From Lapidilactobacillus mulanensis (GTDB taxonomy: Bacteria > Bacillota > Bacilli > Lactobacillales > Lactobacillaceae), in NCBI RefSeq assembly GCF_003946215.1, contig NZ_RHOW01000003.1:1-64000 (forward strand): 64,000 bases of DNA, written 5' to 3'. Numbering within the stretch: the first letter of the stretch is position 1; each line of letters begins with the position of its first letter. Made by a program: the position numbers and the translations under genes. Under the pieces are notes generated by a model, which was not told the origin of the DNA, did not search any database, and saw nothing but the letters and a program-made list of their open reading frames with translations. Shown here one piece after another: positions 9,567 through 20,051 of this stretch.

Positions 9567-10495
9567 TAATCATCACTCCTTTCGAAATAGTTATGCTTTT
9601 CTAAAAATTGTTTGGCAACTAACGCCGGTTCTTTCAGATTATCATCGACTTGATAATTTAATTCATACATCGTTTTAACTGGAATTTTTCCAGCTAAACG
9701 TTTGAGGATCTTGCTCAGTTCAGGATGTTCTTTCAAAGCCGCGTCATTGACAACGACACTCGCCGCGTATGGTGGGAAATAATTCAGATCGTCTTTCAAC
9801 AGTTTCAAATGATAACTGCCGATCCGTCCGTCAGTTGAATAACCCAACACAGCATCCATTTTGCCATTCGCCAACGCGTCATATACTAAACCGATTTGCA
9901 TCGGATAGACGTGGCCGAAACTAAAGCCGTAACGTTTTTGAAAATCAGCATAGCCATCGCCTTTGCGATTCAACCAACTTTGATCAATCCCGACGCGTAA
10001 TTGGCCGGAAATCTTCTTCAGATCACTGACGGTTTCCAAATGATACTTCTTGGCAAATTCTTGCGTCACCATGAATTGATAGGTATCCGCGAAACCATAA
10101 CTCGGAAAATAAGTCATCTGGTATTTCTGCTTAAACGCGCTGCGAACCATCTGGTCAACTTTTTCAGGATCGGTATCGCCAGATTGATTCAGCACCGTTT
10201 GGAAATCCGTCCCGTTATAGCGAATCGCTGATAAATCGGCATCGCCACGTTTTTGCGCTTGAAACGTCACCGTACTCGAACCCAGATTGCTAATGACGGT
10301 CGTCTTTAAATCGGAATAATGAGCGATCATCTGTTGTAAAACGGCCGCCATGATTTGTTGCTCGGTGGTATTTTGCGCAGCAATTTTCACAGTATCTTTG
10401 CTACTGCTACTCAATCCAGGAAATCCGCAACCTGCTAATAGCGACGTCATCAATAATAAAAATAGCGGAAGTTTGATCAGTCTACGTTTACGCAT
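9566..10495 (-). CDS. opuCC: compatible-solute ABC transporter, binding lipoprotein (OpuCC-like)
   Basis: The extracellular substrate-binding subunit, anchored as a lipoprotein: a basic start, a hydrophobic stretch and the lipobox LLAGC (Cys at about residue 23). The mature part is an OpuAC/ProX-type domain with typical stretches such as [22 protein letters not shown] and [10 protein letters not shown]. It captures quaternary ammonium osmolytes; which one cannot be read from sequence. It overlaps the upstream permease by 8 bases and the downstream permease by 1 base, showing tight translational coupling. Confidence 0.94.
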   Translation of the reverse strand: MRKRRLIKLPLFLLLMTSLLAGCGFPGLSSSSKDTVKIAAQNTTEQQIMAAVLQQMIAHYSDLKTTVISNLGSSTVTFQAQKRGDADLSAIRYNGTDFQTVLNQSGDTDPEKVDQMVRSAFKQKYQMTYFPSYGFADTYQFMVTQEFAKKYHLETVSDLKKISGQLRVGIDQSWLNRKGDGYADFQKRYGFSFGHVYPMQIGLVYDALANGKMDAVLGYSTDGRIGSYHLKLLKDDLNYFPPYAASVVVNDAALKEHPELSKILKRLAGKIPVKTMYELNYQVDDNLKEPALVAKQFLEKHNYFERSDD

Positions 10496-11132
10496 GATCG
10501 ACCTCCTTACGCGCCGTTGTCGGTGTTAAGAATGCTTCTAGACGGCCAAGTAAGAAATCGACCGCTAACGCCAACAAAATCACCGGGATCGATCCACCGA
10601 GAATTAAATCGGACCGGTATAGATTCAGACCATTGAAAATAAAATCGCCTAAACCGCCGGCACCGATATAAGACGCTAAGGCTGTCCACGCAATCACATA
10701 AGTTGCCGATAAACGCACACCCGCCATGATCATCGGGGCTGCCAAGTGCAACTCAACTTGCGTGATCGACTGGAAATTGCTCATACCCATCCCTTTAGCG
10801 GCATCAAGCAAAGTCGGATCAACATTTTCCATACCCAAATACGTATTCCGTAAAATTGGTAACAGGGAGTAAATAAATAACGCAACGACTGCCGGTAAGG
10901 TCCCGATACCAAAAATTGGAATCATCATCGCCAACAGTGCCATCGCCGGAACCGTCTGCAAAACATTCGCCAATCCGATCGTGAAACCGGCCGCTTTTTT
11001 GTAACGTGTTAACAAGACGCCGAGTGGGATTGCCACGATCGCGCCCAGGACTAAAGCAATCATCGAGATATAAAGATGTTGCCAAGTTTTAAATAATAAT
11101 TGTGATCCATATTCTTGAAAAAAGGCAATCAT
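10488..11132 (-). CDS. opuCB: compatible-solute ABC transporter, permease (OpuCB-like)
   Basis: Inner-membrane permease, 214 residues, with the characteristic [32 protein letters not shown] coupling region and [14 protein letters not shown]. Homologous to the second permease of the operon; the two form the heterodimeric channel. Its ATG overlaps the stop of the ATPase gene by four bases (ATGA), so the two are translationally coupled. Confidence 0.94.
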   Translation of the reverse strand: MIAFFQEYGSQLLFKTWQHLYISMIALVLGAIVAIPLGVLLTRYKKAAGFTIGLANVLQTVPAMALLAMMIPIFGIGTLPAVVALFIYSLLPILRNTYLGMENVDPTLLDAAKGMGMSNFQSITQVELHLAAPMIMAGVRLSATYVIAWTALASYIGAGGLGDFIFNGLNLYRSDLILGGSIPVILLALAVDFLLGRLEAFLTPTTARKEVDHA

Positions 11133-12349
11133 GAACGATCACCTGCCTCCCCAGTTGTCACCGTTGGTTCAGGAGTTGCAGACTGAGGGGCATCTGATTG
11201 TTGTGCATCGCCATGGTCATCAGCCTTATCGCTCTCGCCCCAGAGCGCATCGTAAACCATATCGACCAAGGTTGCACGGGTCACGATGCCGACCAAATGA
11301 TGATCTTCATCGATCACCGGTACGTTACGAAATCCCCGTTTCAAAATTCGTTCAACCGTATCGCGAATCACGGAATTTTCCTTCACATAAAAAATCTTCG
11401 TGTCCATAATATCGCCGATTGCTTTATTGGATCGGAAATATTGGTTGATCTGCTCAATACCTACAAACCCTCGCAGCACACCTTCATCATCAGTCACTAA
11501 TAGCGTGTCGACACGTTTCGTATGCATTTCGCCCAGTGCTTCATGTAAGGTTTGACTTTCACGGGCAGAGACGGCTTTCGTAGCGACCTGACCAACCGTT
11601 GTAATACTTGGGCGTGCTTGGATCAAACGATCTTGACCAATCAAACTCTCGACGAAATCATTAGCAGGATGGCGCAAAATATTATCTGGCGTATCCACCT
11701 GCACTTGTTTACCATGCGACATGATCACGATCCGGGTCGCCAACGATAAGGCCTCGTCCATATCATGAGTCACGAAAATAAACGTTTTACCAAGCCGTTC
11801 CTGTAGATCCTTAACCATATCTTGCAAAGATTCACGGGTGATCGGATCCAGTGCACCAAATGGTTCATCCATTAAAATAATATCCTGATCTGCTGCCAAA
11901 GCGCGAACAACCCCGATCCGTTGTTGTTGACCACCCGATAATTCTGCCGGATAACGATCTAAATATTCAACTGGCAATTCGGCTAAATTGATCATCTCAA
12001 TTGCCTTTTGCGCGCGCTTTTCATCAGACCATTTTAATAATTTAGGAACTAAAGTAATATTATCGCGAATCGTCATGTGGGGCATCAAGCCAACATTTTG
12101 AATCACATAACCAATTTTACGTCGTAAATTCACAGGATCCATCTTGGCAATATCTTGCCCATTAATTTTAATTGTACCGGAAGTTTGGTGTAACATGCGG
12201 TTGATCATTCGCATCGTCGTTGTTTTACCAGAACCAGAAGTCCCAATGAAACAAATAAATTCGCCCTTTTCGACCTCTAGATTGAAATCATCGACGGCTT
12301 TGTTGTTGCCATATATTTTATTTAAGTGGGTCATCGTTAATAGTGCCAT
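11129..12349 (-). CDS. opuCA: compatible-solute ABC transporter, ATPase with CBS domains (OpuCA-like)
   Basis: Powers osmolyte import. The 406 residues carry Walker [10 protein letters not shown] (about 35-43), signature LSGGQQQR, Walker B ILMDEP and the switch His (VTHDMDEAL). After the nucleotide-binding domain two CBS repeats follow (about 250-375), including [24 protein letters not shown] and the [15 protein letters not shown] end, then an acidic tail (residues 377-406). In OpuA/OpuC-type transporters the CBS pair senses ionic strength or cyclic di-AMP; that is a family inference here. It is the first gene of the four-gene operon. Confidence 0.96.
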   Translation of the reverse strand: MALLTMTHLNKIYGNNKAVDDFNLEVEKGEFICFIGTSGSGKTTTMRMINRMLHQTSGTIKINGQDIAKMDPVNLRRKIGYVIQNVGLMPHMTIRDNITLVPKLLKWSDEKRAQKAIEMINLAELPVEYLDRYPAELSGGQQQRIGVVRALAADQDIILMDEPFGALDPITRESLQDMVKDLQERLGKTFIFVTHDMDEALSLATRIVIMSHGKQVQVDTPDNILRHPANDFVESLIGQDRLIQARPSITTVGQVATKAVSARESQTLHEALGEMHTKRVDTLLVTDDEGVLRGFVGIEQINQYFRSNKAIGDIMDTKIFYVKENSVIRDTVERILKRGFRNVPVIDEDHHLVGIVTRATLVDMVYDALWGESDKADDHGDAQQSDAPQSATPEPTVTTGEAGDRS

Positions 12350-12384
12350 TCACTCATCGCCTTTCGAAAAATCGTACCTATTAA

Positions 12385-12413
12385 TGATAAACATACTTTA
12401 CGAATAATTGCAA
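12385..12413 (-). promoter_or_regulatory. possible opuC promoter
   Basis: On the minus strand TTGCAA (12408-12413), 17 bases, TTATCA (12385-12390), about 35 bases upstream of the opuCA start. The surrounding 12350-12603 stretch is very AT-rich and holds no convincing gene, so other promoters are possible. Confidence 0.4.
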
Positions 12414-12603
12414 AGGCTGATGTTTCTTTAAGGAATAAGTCAAGCACAATTACAAACGAAAATATTTTGTATATTTCTATTTTAAATACTAATATACCAA
12501 TTAAAGCCATGAATATTATCGTTAAATGACCGTGCCGAAATTGATCAGATAAATTTATATTTCCATTTGCAAAAAAGATCAACAATTGACGATTTGGACA
12601 AAG

Positions 12604-12634
12604 AAAAACCATCAAATTAAATTTGATGGTTTTT
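12604..12634 (-). terminator. terminator after the RIC-like gene
   Basis: Nearly perfect 14-bp stem AAAAACCATCAAAT/ATTTGATGGTTTTT with a 3-base loop, 6 bases after the stop codon. The A/T ends let it act in both directions. Confidence 0.88.
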
Positions 12635-12640
12635 AAAATG

Positions 12641-12940
12641 CTATTCAGCTAATTCTAAAGTTTGAAACTCATGAAGCAATTGATAAGTGGCTTGATATGC
12701 ACCGCATGCGTCCGCCGGCACTTCATAATCGTCGGTGACAACTTGCAGCCGTGTAAATTCTGGTGTGAGATCCGCTTGCAGATTATTTTGTAATTTTGCA
12801 ACCATTGCCACGAATAATTCACGCACCTCTGCTAATTCTGGATGATGCGCGCCATGCACCTTAACAATTTGAGTCGTGAAAAAGTTTAATTTAGGAAATT
12901 CTGTCTCGATAAAATTTTGATTATCAATTTCTGCTGCCAT
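12641..12940 (-). CDS. short RIC/ScdA-like hemerythrin-domain protein
   Basis: A 99-residue protein. The stretch QIVKVHGAHHPELAEVRELFVAMVAKLQ resembles the start of the di-iron domain of RIC (ScdA/YtfE) iron-sulfur repair proteins, which have IxKVHGxNHPEL followed by helices that supply more His and Glu ligands. Here only the first part and a few helical residues are kept; the later HxxxE ligands of full-length RIC are not obvious. It may be a short family form without full di-iron chemistry. It stands alone between ribF and the opuC operon with its own terminator. The match is from memory of the family pattern, so moderately certain. Confidence 0.6.
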   Translation of the reverse strand: MAAEIDNQNFIETEFPKLNFFTTQIVKVHGAHHPELAEVRELFVAMVAKLQNNLQADLTPEFTRLQVVTDDYEVPADACGAYQATYQLLHEFQTLELAE

Positions 12941-13017
12941 ATTGATTCCTTCCTTCTTTGATTTGACTACATCATACCGCCGAATCTTCAGAAAGAAATT
13001 GACTCACATCAAGTTTG

Positions 13018-13956
13018 CTATTTTTTAAAATAAGCTCGACTATTTTTCTCGTCGGTCGCCAATTGTGTGATCAAACCAGCAGCGTCATCAAACTTGACCT
13101 CACCGCGCAACCAATGATTCCACCGCAATTGAATATTTTCACCGTAAATATCTTGGTGAAAATCAAACAGATTGACTTCAACCGTGACCGGCCGTTTGTC
13201 GCCGAAAGTCACATTGCGACCGATCGACGTCATCGATGGATACCAATGACCCTGAACCAGGATTTCTGTGGCAAAAATCCCGATTCCGGGTAAGCGCTCG
13301 CCATCCGTTGTCATAATATTAGCGGTCGGATAGCCCAACTCGCGCCCGCGCGCCTCGCCATGCACCACAATACCGCTCGTTTGATAAACATACCCTAAAA
13401 AAGCGTTCGCCTGATCAACATCGCCCTTGTCTAAGGCTGCGCGAATTTGCGTCGAAGAGATCTTCTGTGACCCAAATTTTTGTTCGGGAACAGTGACAAC
13501 TTCGAAACGATCGGCCGCGTATTCCGGCAATTTTTCCATATTAGCGATGCCAGCCTTACCGTAAGTATAATCGAAGCCAGCAACTGCAACCTTCGTGCCC
13601 ACTTTGACTAGAAAATCATCGACAAATTTCTGTGGACTCAGCCGACCAACTTGCGACGTGAAATCGACGATATATAAATAGTCGGCACCCAACTCACGCA
13701 TCAACGTTTCCTTGCGTGGCAATGTCGTTAAATAGTCGAAGTTTTCTGCGTCGATTTTCTGAAAAACAATTCCAGGATACTTATCAAACGTCATCACAGC
13801 CACCGGTAAATTTTGCTGCTTACCGATCGCCAGCGCCTGTTTGATGACTGCCTGATGACCCAAATGAACCCCGTCAAAAAATCCTAACGCCATCACTTTT
13901 GCTTCTGTATTAATTTTTTCATATTCTAATGGATATTTTAAGTGAATTACTTGCAC
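13018..13956 (-). CDS. ribF: bifunctional riboflavin kinase / FMN adenylyltransferase
   Basis: Phosphorylates riboflavin to FMN and adenylates FMN to FAD. The 312 residues begin with the nucleotidyltransferase domain (FFDGVHLGHQAVI, HxGH-type site; KISSTQIRAAL near 145-160) and end with the kinase domain (HGEARGRELGYPTANI and VEVNLFDFHQDIYGE). Full length. Sits 15 bases after truB, the classical truB-ribF pair. Confidence 0.98.
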   Translation of the reverse strand: MQVIHLKYPLEYEKINTEAKVMALGFFDGVHLGHQAVIKQALAIGKQQNLPVAVMTFDKYPGIVFQKIDAENFDYLTTLPRKETLMRELGADYLYIVDFTSQVGRLSPQKFVDDFLVKVGTKVAVAGFDYTYGKAGIANMEKLPEYAADRFEVVTVPEQKFGSQKISSTQIRAALDKGDVDQANAFLGYVYQTSGIVVHGEARGRELGYPTANIMTTDGERLPGIGIFATEILVQGHWYPSMTSIGRNVTFGDKRPVTVEVNLFDFHQDIYGENIQLRWNHWLRGEVKFDDAAGLITQLATDEKNSRAYFKK

Positions 13957-13971
13957 AAACGGATCCTTCTT

Positions 13972-14877
13972 TCAATCATTTCCTAATAACATTGTTTCGG
14001 CAACGTAATTGCCTAATGACGTCACTTTTGCCTGATAAATCGCCTTGATTTTCTGATCATAAACAAGTGCCACCTCAGGCTGCGTGGCGGTTAGTTCAAG
14101 AGCACCGCCGTTTTTAACATGTTGCCATTGATCATCTGTCAATTGAACTTGTGGTAAAGCGGATAACACTTGCTCGATCGGACGCAAAACTTCTGATAAT
14201 TGACCAGCTGCCATTGCTTGCGTAACCTGTTCCAGCGTGACCGTCTGTGCCAATTCAATTCGGCCACTCTCAAGCCGGCGCAAATCTGACATAACTGACG
14301 GATAGCCTAGTTTCTTGCCCAGATCCGTTGCCAACGTACGCACATAAGTCCCTTTAGAACAGCCAACTTCGAAAGTAAATTTCACTTCGCCAGTTGTAGA
14401 TTGATAATCAATTGCGGACGTCCGTTTAAAATAATCAATGTGAATCTCGCGACTAGGGCGATCGATCGTCTCACCAGCCCGCGCATATTCGTATAAACGC
14501 TTGCCATTAATTTTGACAGCGGAAAACATCGGCGGCACCTGCTGAATATCGCCAGTCATGGCCAGCAACGCTTGATCAACCTCAGCTTCAGTTGACGCCT
14601 GCTCGATAAAAATCCGTGCGATTTCGTCGCCGGTCGCATCTTCAGTCGTCGTCGCGTAACCGAGTGTGATCTCCCCCTGATAAATTTTACCGCCGGCCAA
14701 CAAACGATTAACCAATTTAGTCGCCTGCCCCACGCAAATCGGTAAAACCCCATCGACCTCAGGATCAAGTGTTCCAGTGTGCCCAATTCGCCGTTCATGC
14801 AAAATTTTACGCAACGAATAAACACACCCCGCGCTCGTCACACCCTTTGGTTTAAATAACGGAATCACACCATTCAT
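13972..14877 (-). CDS. truB: tRNA pseudouridine-55 synthase TruB
   Basis: Makes pseudouridine 55 in the T-loop of tRNAs. It contains the catalytic HTGTLDPEVDGVLPI (Asp in GTLDP), the KIYQGEITLGYAT strand and a C-terminal PUA-like region. A longer frame begins at 14892 with a TTG that is itself part of the Shine-Dalgarno, so I take the ATG at 14877 (GGAGG, 8 bases), giving 301 residues. It is followed by ribF; upstream lies the trailer end of the CRISPR array. Confidence 0.97.
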   Translation of the reverse strand: MNGVIPLFKPKGVTSAGCVYSLRKILHERRIGHTGTLDPEVDGVLPICVGQATKLVNRLLAGGKIYQGEITLGYATTTEDATGDEIARIFIEQASTEAEVDQALLAMTGDIQQVPPMFSAVKINGKRLYEYARAGETIDRPSREIHIDYFKRTSAIDYQSTTGEVKFTFEVGCSKGTYVRTLATDLGKKLGYPSVMSDLRRLESGRIELAQTVTLEQVTQAMAAGQLSEVLRPIEQVLSALPQVQLTDDQWQHVKNGGALELTATQPEVALVYDQKIKAIYQAKVTSLGNYVAETMLLGND

Positions 14878-14969
14878 GCTTGTTTCCTCCAATTTTTCAG
14901 TCTTGATTAGTATAGCATAAAGCGAAAAATGAATATGAAAAAAAGCATGATGAAGTGAACCATGCCTTG

Positions 14970-17900
14970 GATCTTAACTTTTTTGACTTGACACTCTTCT
15001 AAAACCACCATTCAGCGGTAGGCCACCGTGCCTTAGATCTTAGCCTAATTGACTTGACACTCTTCTAAAACAGTGATGATCACGTGCATTCCCATCTTGT
15101 CGATCTTAACCTTATTGATTTGACACTCTTCTAAAACAAAGACGTTCCCGTCCATTGCTGAAATGAAGATCTTAACCTTATTGATTTGACACTCTTCTAA
15201 AACGTATCGGCGATATTCAATCATCTATGAATTGATCTTAACCTTATTGATTTGACACTCTTCTAAAACTGCTCCCCTTTGCGAATTCTACGGCTTTCCG
15301 ATCTTAACCTTATTGATTTGACACTCTTCTAAAACTCAAACACAAGCCCCTCTGCAATGCCCCAGTGATCTTAACCTTATTGATTTGACACTCTTCTAAA
15401 ACGAATGGTATTGTCAATATTGCCACTTCTGTGATCTTAACCTTATTGATTTGACACTCTTCTAAAACGGATTGAGGTGACATGATGGAACCATTTGAGA
15501 TCTTAACCTTATTGATTTGACACTCTTCTAAAACACTTGCCAGTTTCAATGCGCCTTGATGGTGGATCTTAACCTTATTGATTTGACACTCTTCTAAAAC
15601 CAATATCGCTGACTAGTTTATCCGGATTACGATCTTAACCTTATTGATTTGACACTCTTCTAAAACTTGCAACTGTTCTTTTGTTGCGTGCAGCTTGATC
15701 TTAACCTTATTGATTTGACACTCTTCTAAAACATTAGAGCTTATCGTTTGAAAATCATCTTCGATCTTAACCTTATTGATTTGACACTCTTCTAAAACTA
15801 CAGGATATGATCAAGCGCAATCCTAACCGATCTTAACCTTATTGATTTGATACTCTTCTAAAACGACTAGACAAGCTGATGGCAGAACTAGGCGGATCTT
15901 AACCTTATTGATTTGACACTCTTCTAAAACGGACATTGTGGTTAAGATGTACAACCGCATGATCTTAACCTTATTGATTTGACACTCTTCTAAAACTGGC
16001 ACACGAGTGATTAAACACTATATTAAGATCTTAACCTTATTGATTTGACACTCTTCTAAAACGGTCAACGTTGATAATATCTTTCAATCCATGATCTTAA
16101 CCTTATTGATTTGACACTCTTCTAAAACCTGGGTTCTATCCAATGCCTGGCGGTCAAGGATCTTAACCTTATTGATTTGACACTCTTCTAAAACCAAGGA
16201 AATCGTGTTTATGTGACTGAAGTTGATCTTAACCTTATTGATTTGACACTCTTCTAAAACTTGCTTCCCATGAGTTGGACACATTGCCTTGATCTTAACC
16301 TTATTGATTTGACACTCTTCTAAAACCAAATTCCCAGTATTTTCCTTCATCGTTCTGATCTTAACCTTATTGATTTGACACTCTTCTAAAACGTTAGTGT
16401 CAGTGTCACGGACTTAGCTCAGGATCTTAACCTTATTGATTTGACACTCTTCTAAAACCTACGGCTTGAAGCTTATCCACTGAGGGCTGATCTTAACCTT
16501 ATTGATTTGACACTCTTCTAAAACCGCAATTCTTTCTGGTTATTTTTGTACCATGATCTTAACCTTATTGATTTGACACTCTTCTAAAACCTGCTGTTCG
16601 ACCGTGGGAATCACCTTATTGATCTTAACCTTATTGATTTGACACTCTTCTAAAACAGTGATAGAGAAGTTAGTCATATTTTTGAAGATCTTAACCTTAT
16701 TGATTTGACACTCTTCTAAAACGCGTTCGGGAACATAGATGATATCCTTAGGGATCTTAACCTTATTGATTTGACACTCTTCTAAAACCCAATGTAGCAG
16801 TGATATCGCCGGTAGAACGATCTTAACCTTATTGATTTGACACTCTTCTAAAACCCGGGTCCAGTGCAAGATTTTATTATTGCGGATCTTAACCTTATTG
16901 ATTTGACACTCTTCTAAAACCGTCGTAGAATCCGCGAGGGCCGTCAACGAGATCTTAACCTTATTGATTTGACACTCTTCTAAAACGGAGGCGCGCTAAA
17001 ATGATTAAAAATTTCAGATCTTAACCTTATTGATTTGACACTCTTCTAAAACCACCGCCGGCGGTTGTACCGTATTTGACGCGATCTTAACCTTATTGAT
17101 TTGACACTCTTCTAAAACCTATACGGCGGTTACTCAAGCTGAATTAATGATCTTAACCTTATTGATTTGACACTCTTCTAAAACTTTGCAGATAGCAAAC
17201 AAGTTGATATCCAAGATCTTAACCTTATTGATTTGACACTCTTCTAAAACCACTAGAACGAATATAGAAAGGGAGATGAGGATCTTAACCTTATTGATTT
17301 GACACTCTTCTAAAACTACGCATAGGAGGCGTGATTATTGATTACAGATCTTAACCTTATTGATTTGACACTCTTCTAAAACTTGACGTTTGTGTTCTAT
17401 ATCTGCATTGATGATCTTAACCTTATTGATTTGACACTCTTCTAAAACGTGCAACCTGGCAAACGTTTCAAGGAAATAGATCTTAACCTTATTGATTTGA
17501 CACTCTTCTAAAACCATAAGCGGGAACGCCATCAACAACTGTTGGATCTTAACCTTATTGATTTGACACTCTTCTAAAACGCCACTGTCTTCTTATCTAT
17601 TTCCACGCCTGATCTTAACCTTATTGATTTGACACTCTTCTAAAACGTTTAGGCAGATCATTAATGTGGTTCTTAAGATCTTAACCTTATTGATTTGACA
17701 CTCTTCTAAAACGAGTTACTTTGTACGTTCTAATCGCCATTGGATCTTAACCTTATTGATTTGACACTCTTCTAAAACTTGTCAGCAACATTAAAAGAAA
17801 GCAGCCGCGATCTTAACCTTATTGATTTGACACTCTTCTAAAACCTCAATCTCACACTGGGCTTGATATTCATTGATCTTAACCTTATTGATTTGACACT

Positions 17901-19032
17901 CTTCTAAAACAACAACTTAGTTCTTATTTGTCAACAAAAAGATCTTAACCTTATTGATTTGACACTCTTCTAAAACCCCTGTGGTACCGACTCTCCAATT
18001 ATCGTTGATCTTAACCTTATTGATTTGACACTCTTCTAAAACTGAAAGGCGACATGAAAGACCTTGAGAAAGGATCTTAACCTTATTGATTTGACACTCT
18101 TCTAAAACACTCTGTTGTTCGCTTTAAATCATTCAAAAGATCTTAACCTTATTGATTTGACACCCTTCTAAAACCAATATACTTACCGAACGAGTGAATA
18201 GCTCGATCTTAACCTTATTGATTTGACACTCTTCTAAAACCCCACGCGGTATGGAAATAACTCGTCCGACGATCTTAACCTTATTGATTTGACACTCTTC
18301 TAAAACACACGGCTAACTACATGACAGACTTGAACGGATCTTAACCTTATTGATTTGACACTCTTCTAAAACTTGTAAGTAGCATCTTCCACGGAATCGT
18401 TAGATCTTAACCTTATTGATTTGACACTCTTCTAAAACCCAACAGACGACATTACACAGATTCAAGCAGATCTTAACCTTATTGATTTGACACTCTTCTA
18501 AAACCTTCGGCCTTATCGAGCACGTCCATGATGTGATCTTAACCTTATTGATTTGACACTCTTCTAAAACCACCTTGTTGATGAAAAATAGTAGATTCAA
18601 GATCTTAACCTTATTGATTTGACACTCTTCTAAAACTATAATGATGACGTCATAATGAGCCGTGACGATCTTAACCTTATTGATTTGACACTCTTCTAAA
18701 ACGTGAACAAAAAGACATCGCCTGATGCCACAGATCTTAACCTTATTGATTTGACACTCTTCTAAAACCGTATATGCCACGAAAAGATGAAGTTGACAGA
18801 TCTTAACCTTATTGATTTGACACTCTTCTAAAACCATCAGAGAAGCCATTACCGTTCATTTCAGGATCTTAACCTTATTGATTTGACACTCTTCTAAAAC
18901 ACGGTGGTGCAATTCCCAGCACAGGCGCAAGATCTTAACCTTATTGATTTGACACTCTTCTAAAACGTGAAGGTGTACTACAAAGTGGTGTTGCCTGATC
19001 TTAACCTTATTGATTTGACACTCTTCTAAAAC
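14970..19032 (-). CRISPR. type II-A CRISPR array, 62 repeats and 61 spacers
   Basis: A 36-base repeat recurs every 66 bases. In crRNA orientation (minus strand) it begins GTTTTAGAAGAGTGTC and ends GGTTAAGATC. Spacers are 30 bases by register, except one of 31 bases (15336-15366). The two repeats furthest from cas (14970-15005 and 15036-15071) are degenerate, which marks the trailer; single-base variants occur in the repeats at 15829 and 18139. The leader side is the right end: the last repeat (18997-19032) is 27 bases from the csn2 stop. I saw no duplicated spacers in those I listed (about three quarters). Several spacers contain ribosome-binding-site-like strings, as phage or plasmid protospacers would. 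The counts come from coordinate arithmetic. Confidence 0.99.
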
Positions 19033-19059
19033 CAGTGTTTTATAATAATACCCTCAGAT

Positions 19060-19734
19060 TCATTCATCACGCCAATCGACAAAATCTTGATCAATGTAGG
19101 AATAACAGCAATTCGCATAATAATCACGTTTTTCCGTTTCTGAGAATTCTACTAATAAAGTGTACAAATCAAGTGTGTTCGCTAAACTCACCAATTCTTG
19201 AAATTGGCTGACACTGAGATAGTTACGCACATTAGTTAAGACAATAACTTTCGTTTCTTGTAGTTCAGAAGCTGTCTTCAACAATAACTCAATTATATCA
19301 TATGGTTGCGTTTTAGCACTGCTTTCAAACGAAATATCACAGTATTTAATTACTTTCGCCAATGAAAAGTCAGTACTGATTTTTATCGGCAAATCATACG
19401 TAAAAATCTCGTCTAGAACAGTTGCTCTTAGTTGCTGATCTATTGTAATCAACTTACTTAAGCTGTCCGAGCTCATTTGATTGATAATTTTTTTCTGAAT
19501 CAAACCTGCAAATGCCTTATCTATGTCAAAGCCCAGAAAAACATCACCAACCCATAAAATTCCCTTACTAATTTCAACGGCATCATAATCGGCCGTGGAC
19601 AAATGAATATCATCATTAATTTCCCGGAGCCCGCCAGCGAGATCGGTGTAAACTTTAGGATTGTTTGTTTGAATCACTTGCACCTTATTTTTCTCGATAA
19701 TAAACGGCTTAAATGGATAATACGTTAAATTCAT
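19060..19734 (-). CDS. csn2: CRISPR-associated protein Csn2
   Basis: A ring-forming double-stranded-DNA-binding protein of the type II-A adaptation complex. The 224-residue sequence shows the family pattern: MNLTYYPFKPFII start, ILWVGDVFLGFDID (compare MLVTDILGFDVN in S. pyogenes), the ITIDQQLRATVLDEIF helix and KVIVLTNVRNYLS. It overlaps cas2 by four bases (ATGA) and ends 27 bases before the first repeat, so any long leader must lie inside its 3' end. It is the type II-A signature gene. Confidence 0.95.
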   Translation of the reverse strand: MNLTYYPFKPFIIEKNKVQVIQTNNPKVYTDLAGGLREINDDIHLSTADYDAVEISKGILWVGDVFLGFDIDKAFAGLIQKKIINQMSSDSLSKLITIDQQLRATVLDEIFTYDLPIKISTDFSLAKVIKYCDISFESSAKTQPYDIIELLLKTASELQETKVIVLTNVRNYLSVSQFQELVSLANTLDLYTLLVEFSETEKRDYYANCCYSYIDQDFVDWRDE

Positions 19735-20051
19735 ATAATGATTGTCCTCTCTGAAGAATTTCTAACATCTTGGCTAGACTCTCCCAGGAGAAAATGCATT
19801 TCACTGTACTGCTTTTCCGTGACAATAATTGATTGGATCGTACCCACTTCTGGGGAGAAATCACTGATCCACTGTTCTAAGAAATGGGCGCCTTTAATAT
19901 CGACGCAAACACGTACATAAATTGAGTATTGAATCATTAAAAAGCCTTCATCCAGCAATGCCTTGCGAAAATGTCGATACGCTCTTCTTTCCATACTTGT
20001 GTCAACTGGCAGGTCAAACATGACCATTAATCTCATGATACGATACCTCAC
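19731..20051 (-). CDS. cas2: CRISPR-associated endonuclease Cas2
   Basis: Structural partner of Cas1 in spacer integration. The core VRYRIMRLMVMFDLPVDTSMERRAYRHFRKALLDEGF matches type II-A Cas2. The open frame extends to 20090, but the GTG at 20051 aligns with the start of S. pyogenes Cas2 (MSYRYMRMILMFDMP) and has GAGG upstream; an ATG at 20036 preceded by GAGG is the alternative. From GTG it is 106 residues and overlaps the cas1 3' end by 38 bases. The metal-binding Asp of the first strand (FDLP) is present. Confidence 0.93.
   Translation of the reverse strand: MRYRIMRLMVMFDLPVDTSMERRAYRHFRKALLDEGFLMIQYSIYVRVCVDIKGAHFLEQWISDFSPEVGTIQSIIVTEKQYSEMHFLLGESSQDVRNSSERTIII

Noticed and set aside
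12337-12615. 92-residue minus-strand frame upstream of opuCA
   Set aside because: AT-rich composition gives a hydrophobic but patternless protein that overlaps the opuCA start and has no ribosome-binding site.
15310-18849. Open frames encoding repeated VLEECQINKVKI
   Set aside because: The 66-base CRISPR period is a multiple of three, so repeats and spacers stay in one frame. These are by-products of the array.
14970-19032. Self-targeting spacers within the window
   Set aside because: I noticed no matching stretch by eye, but a systematic comparison was not possible, so nothing is claimed.
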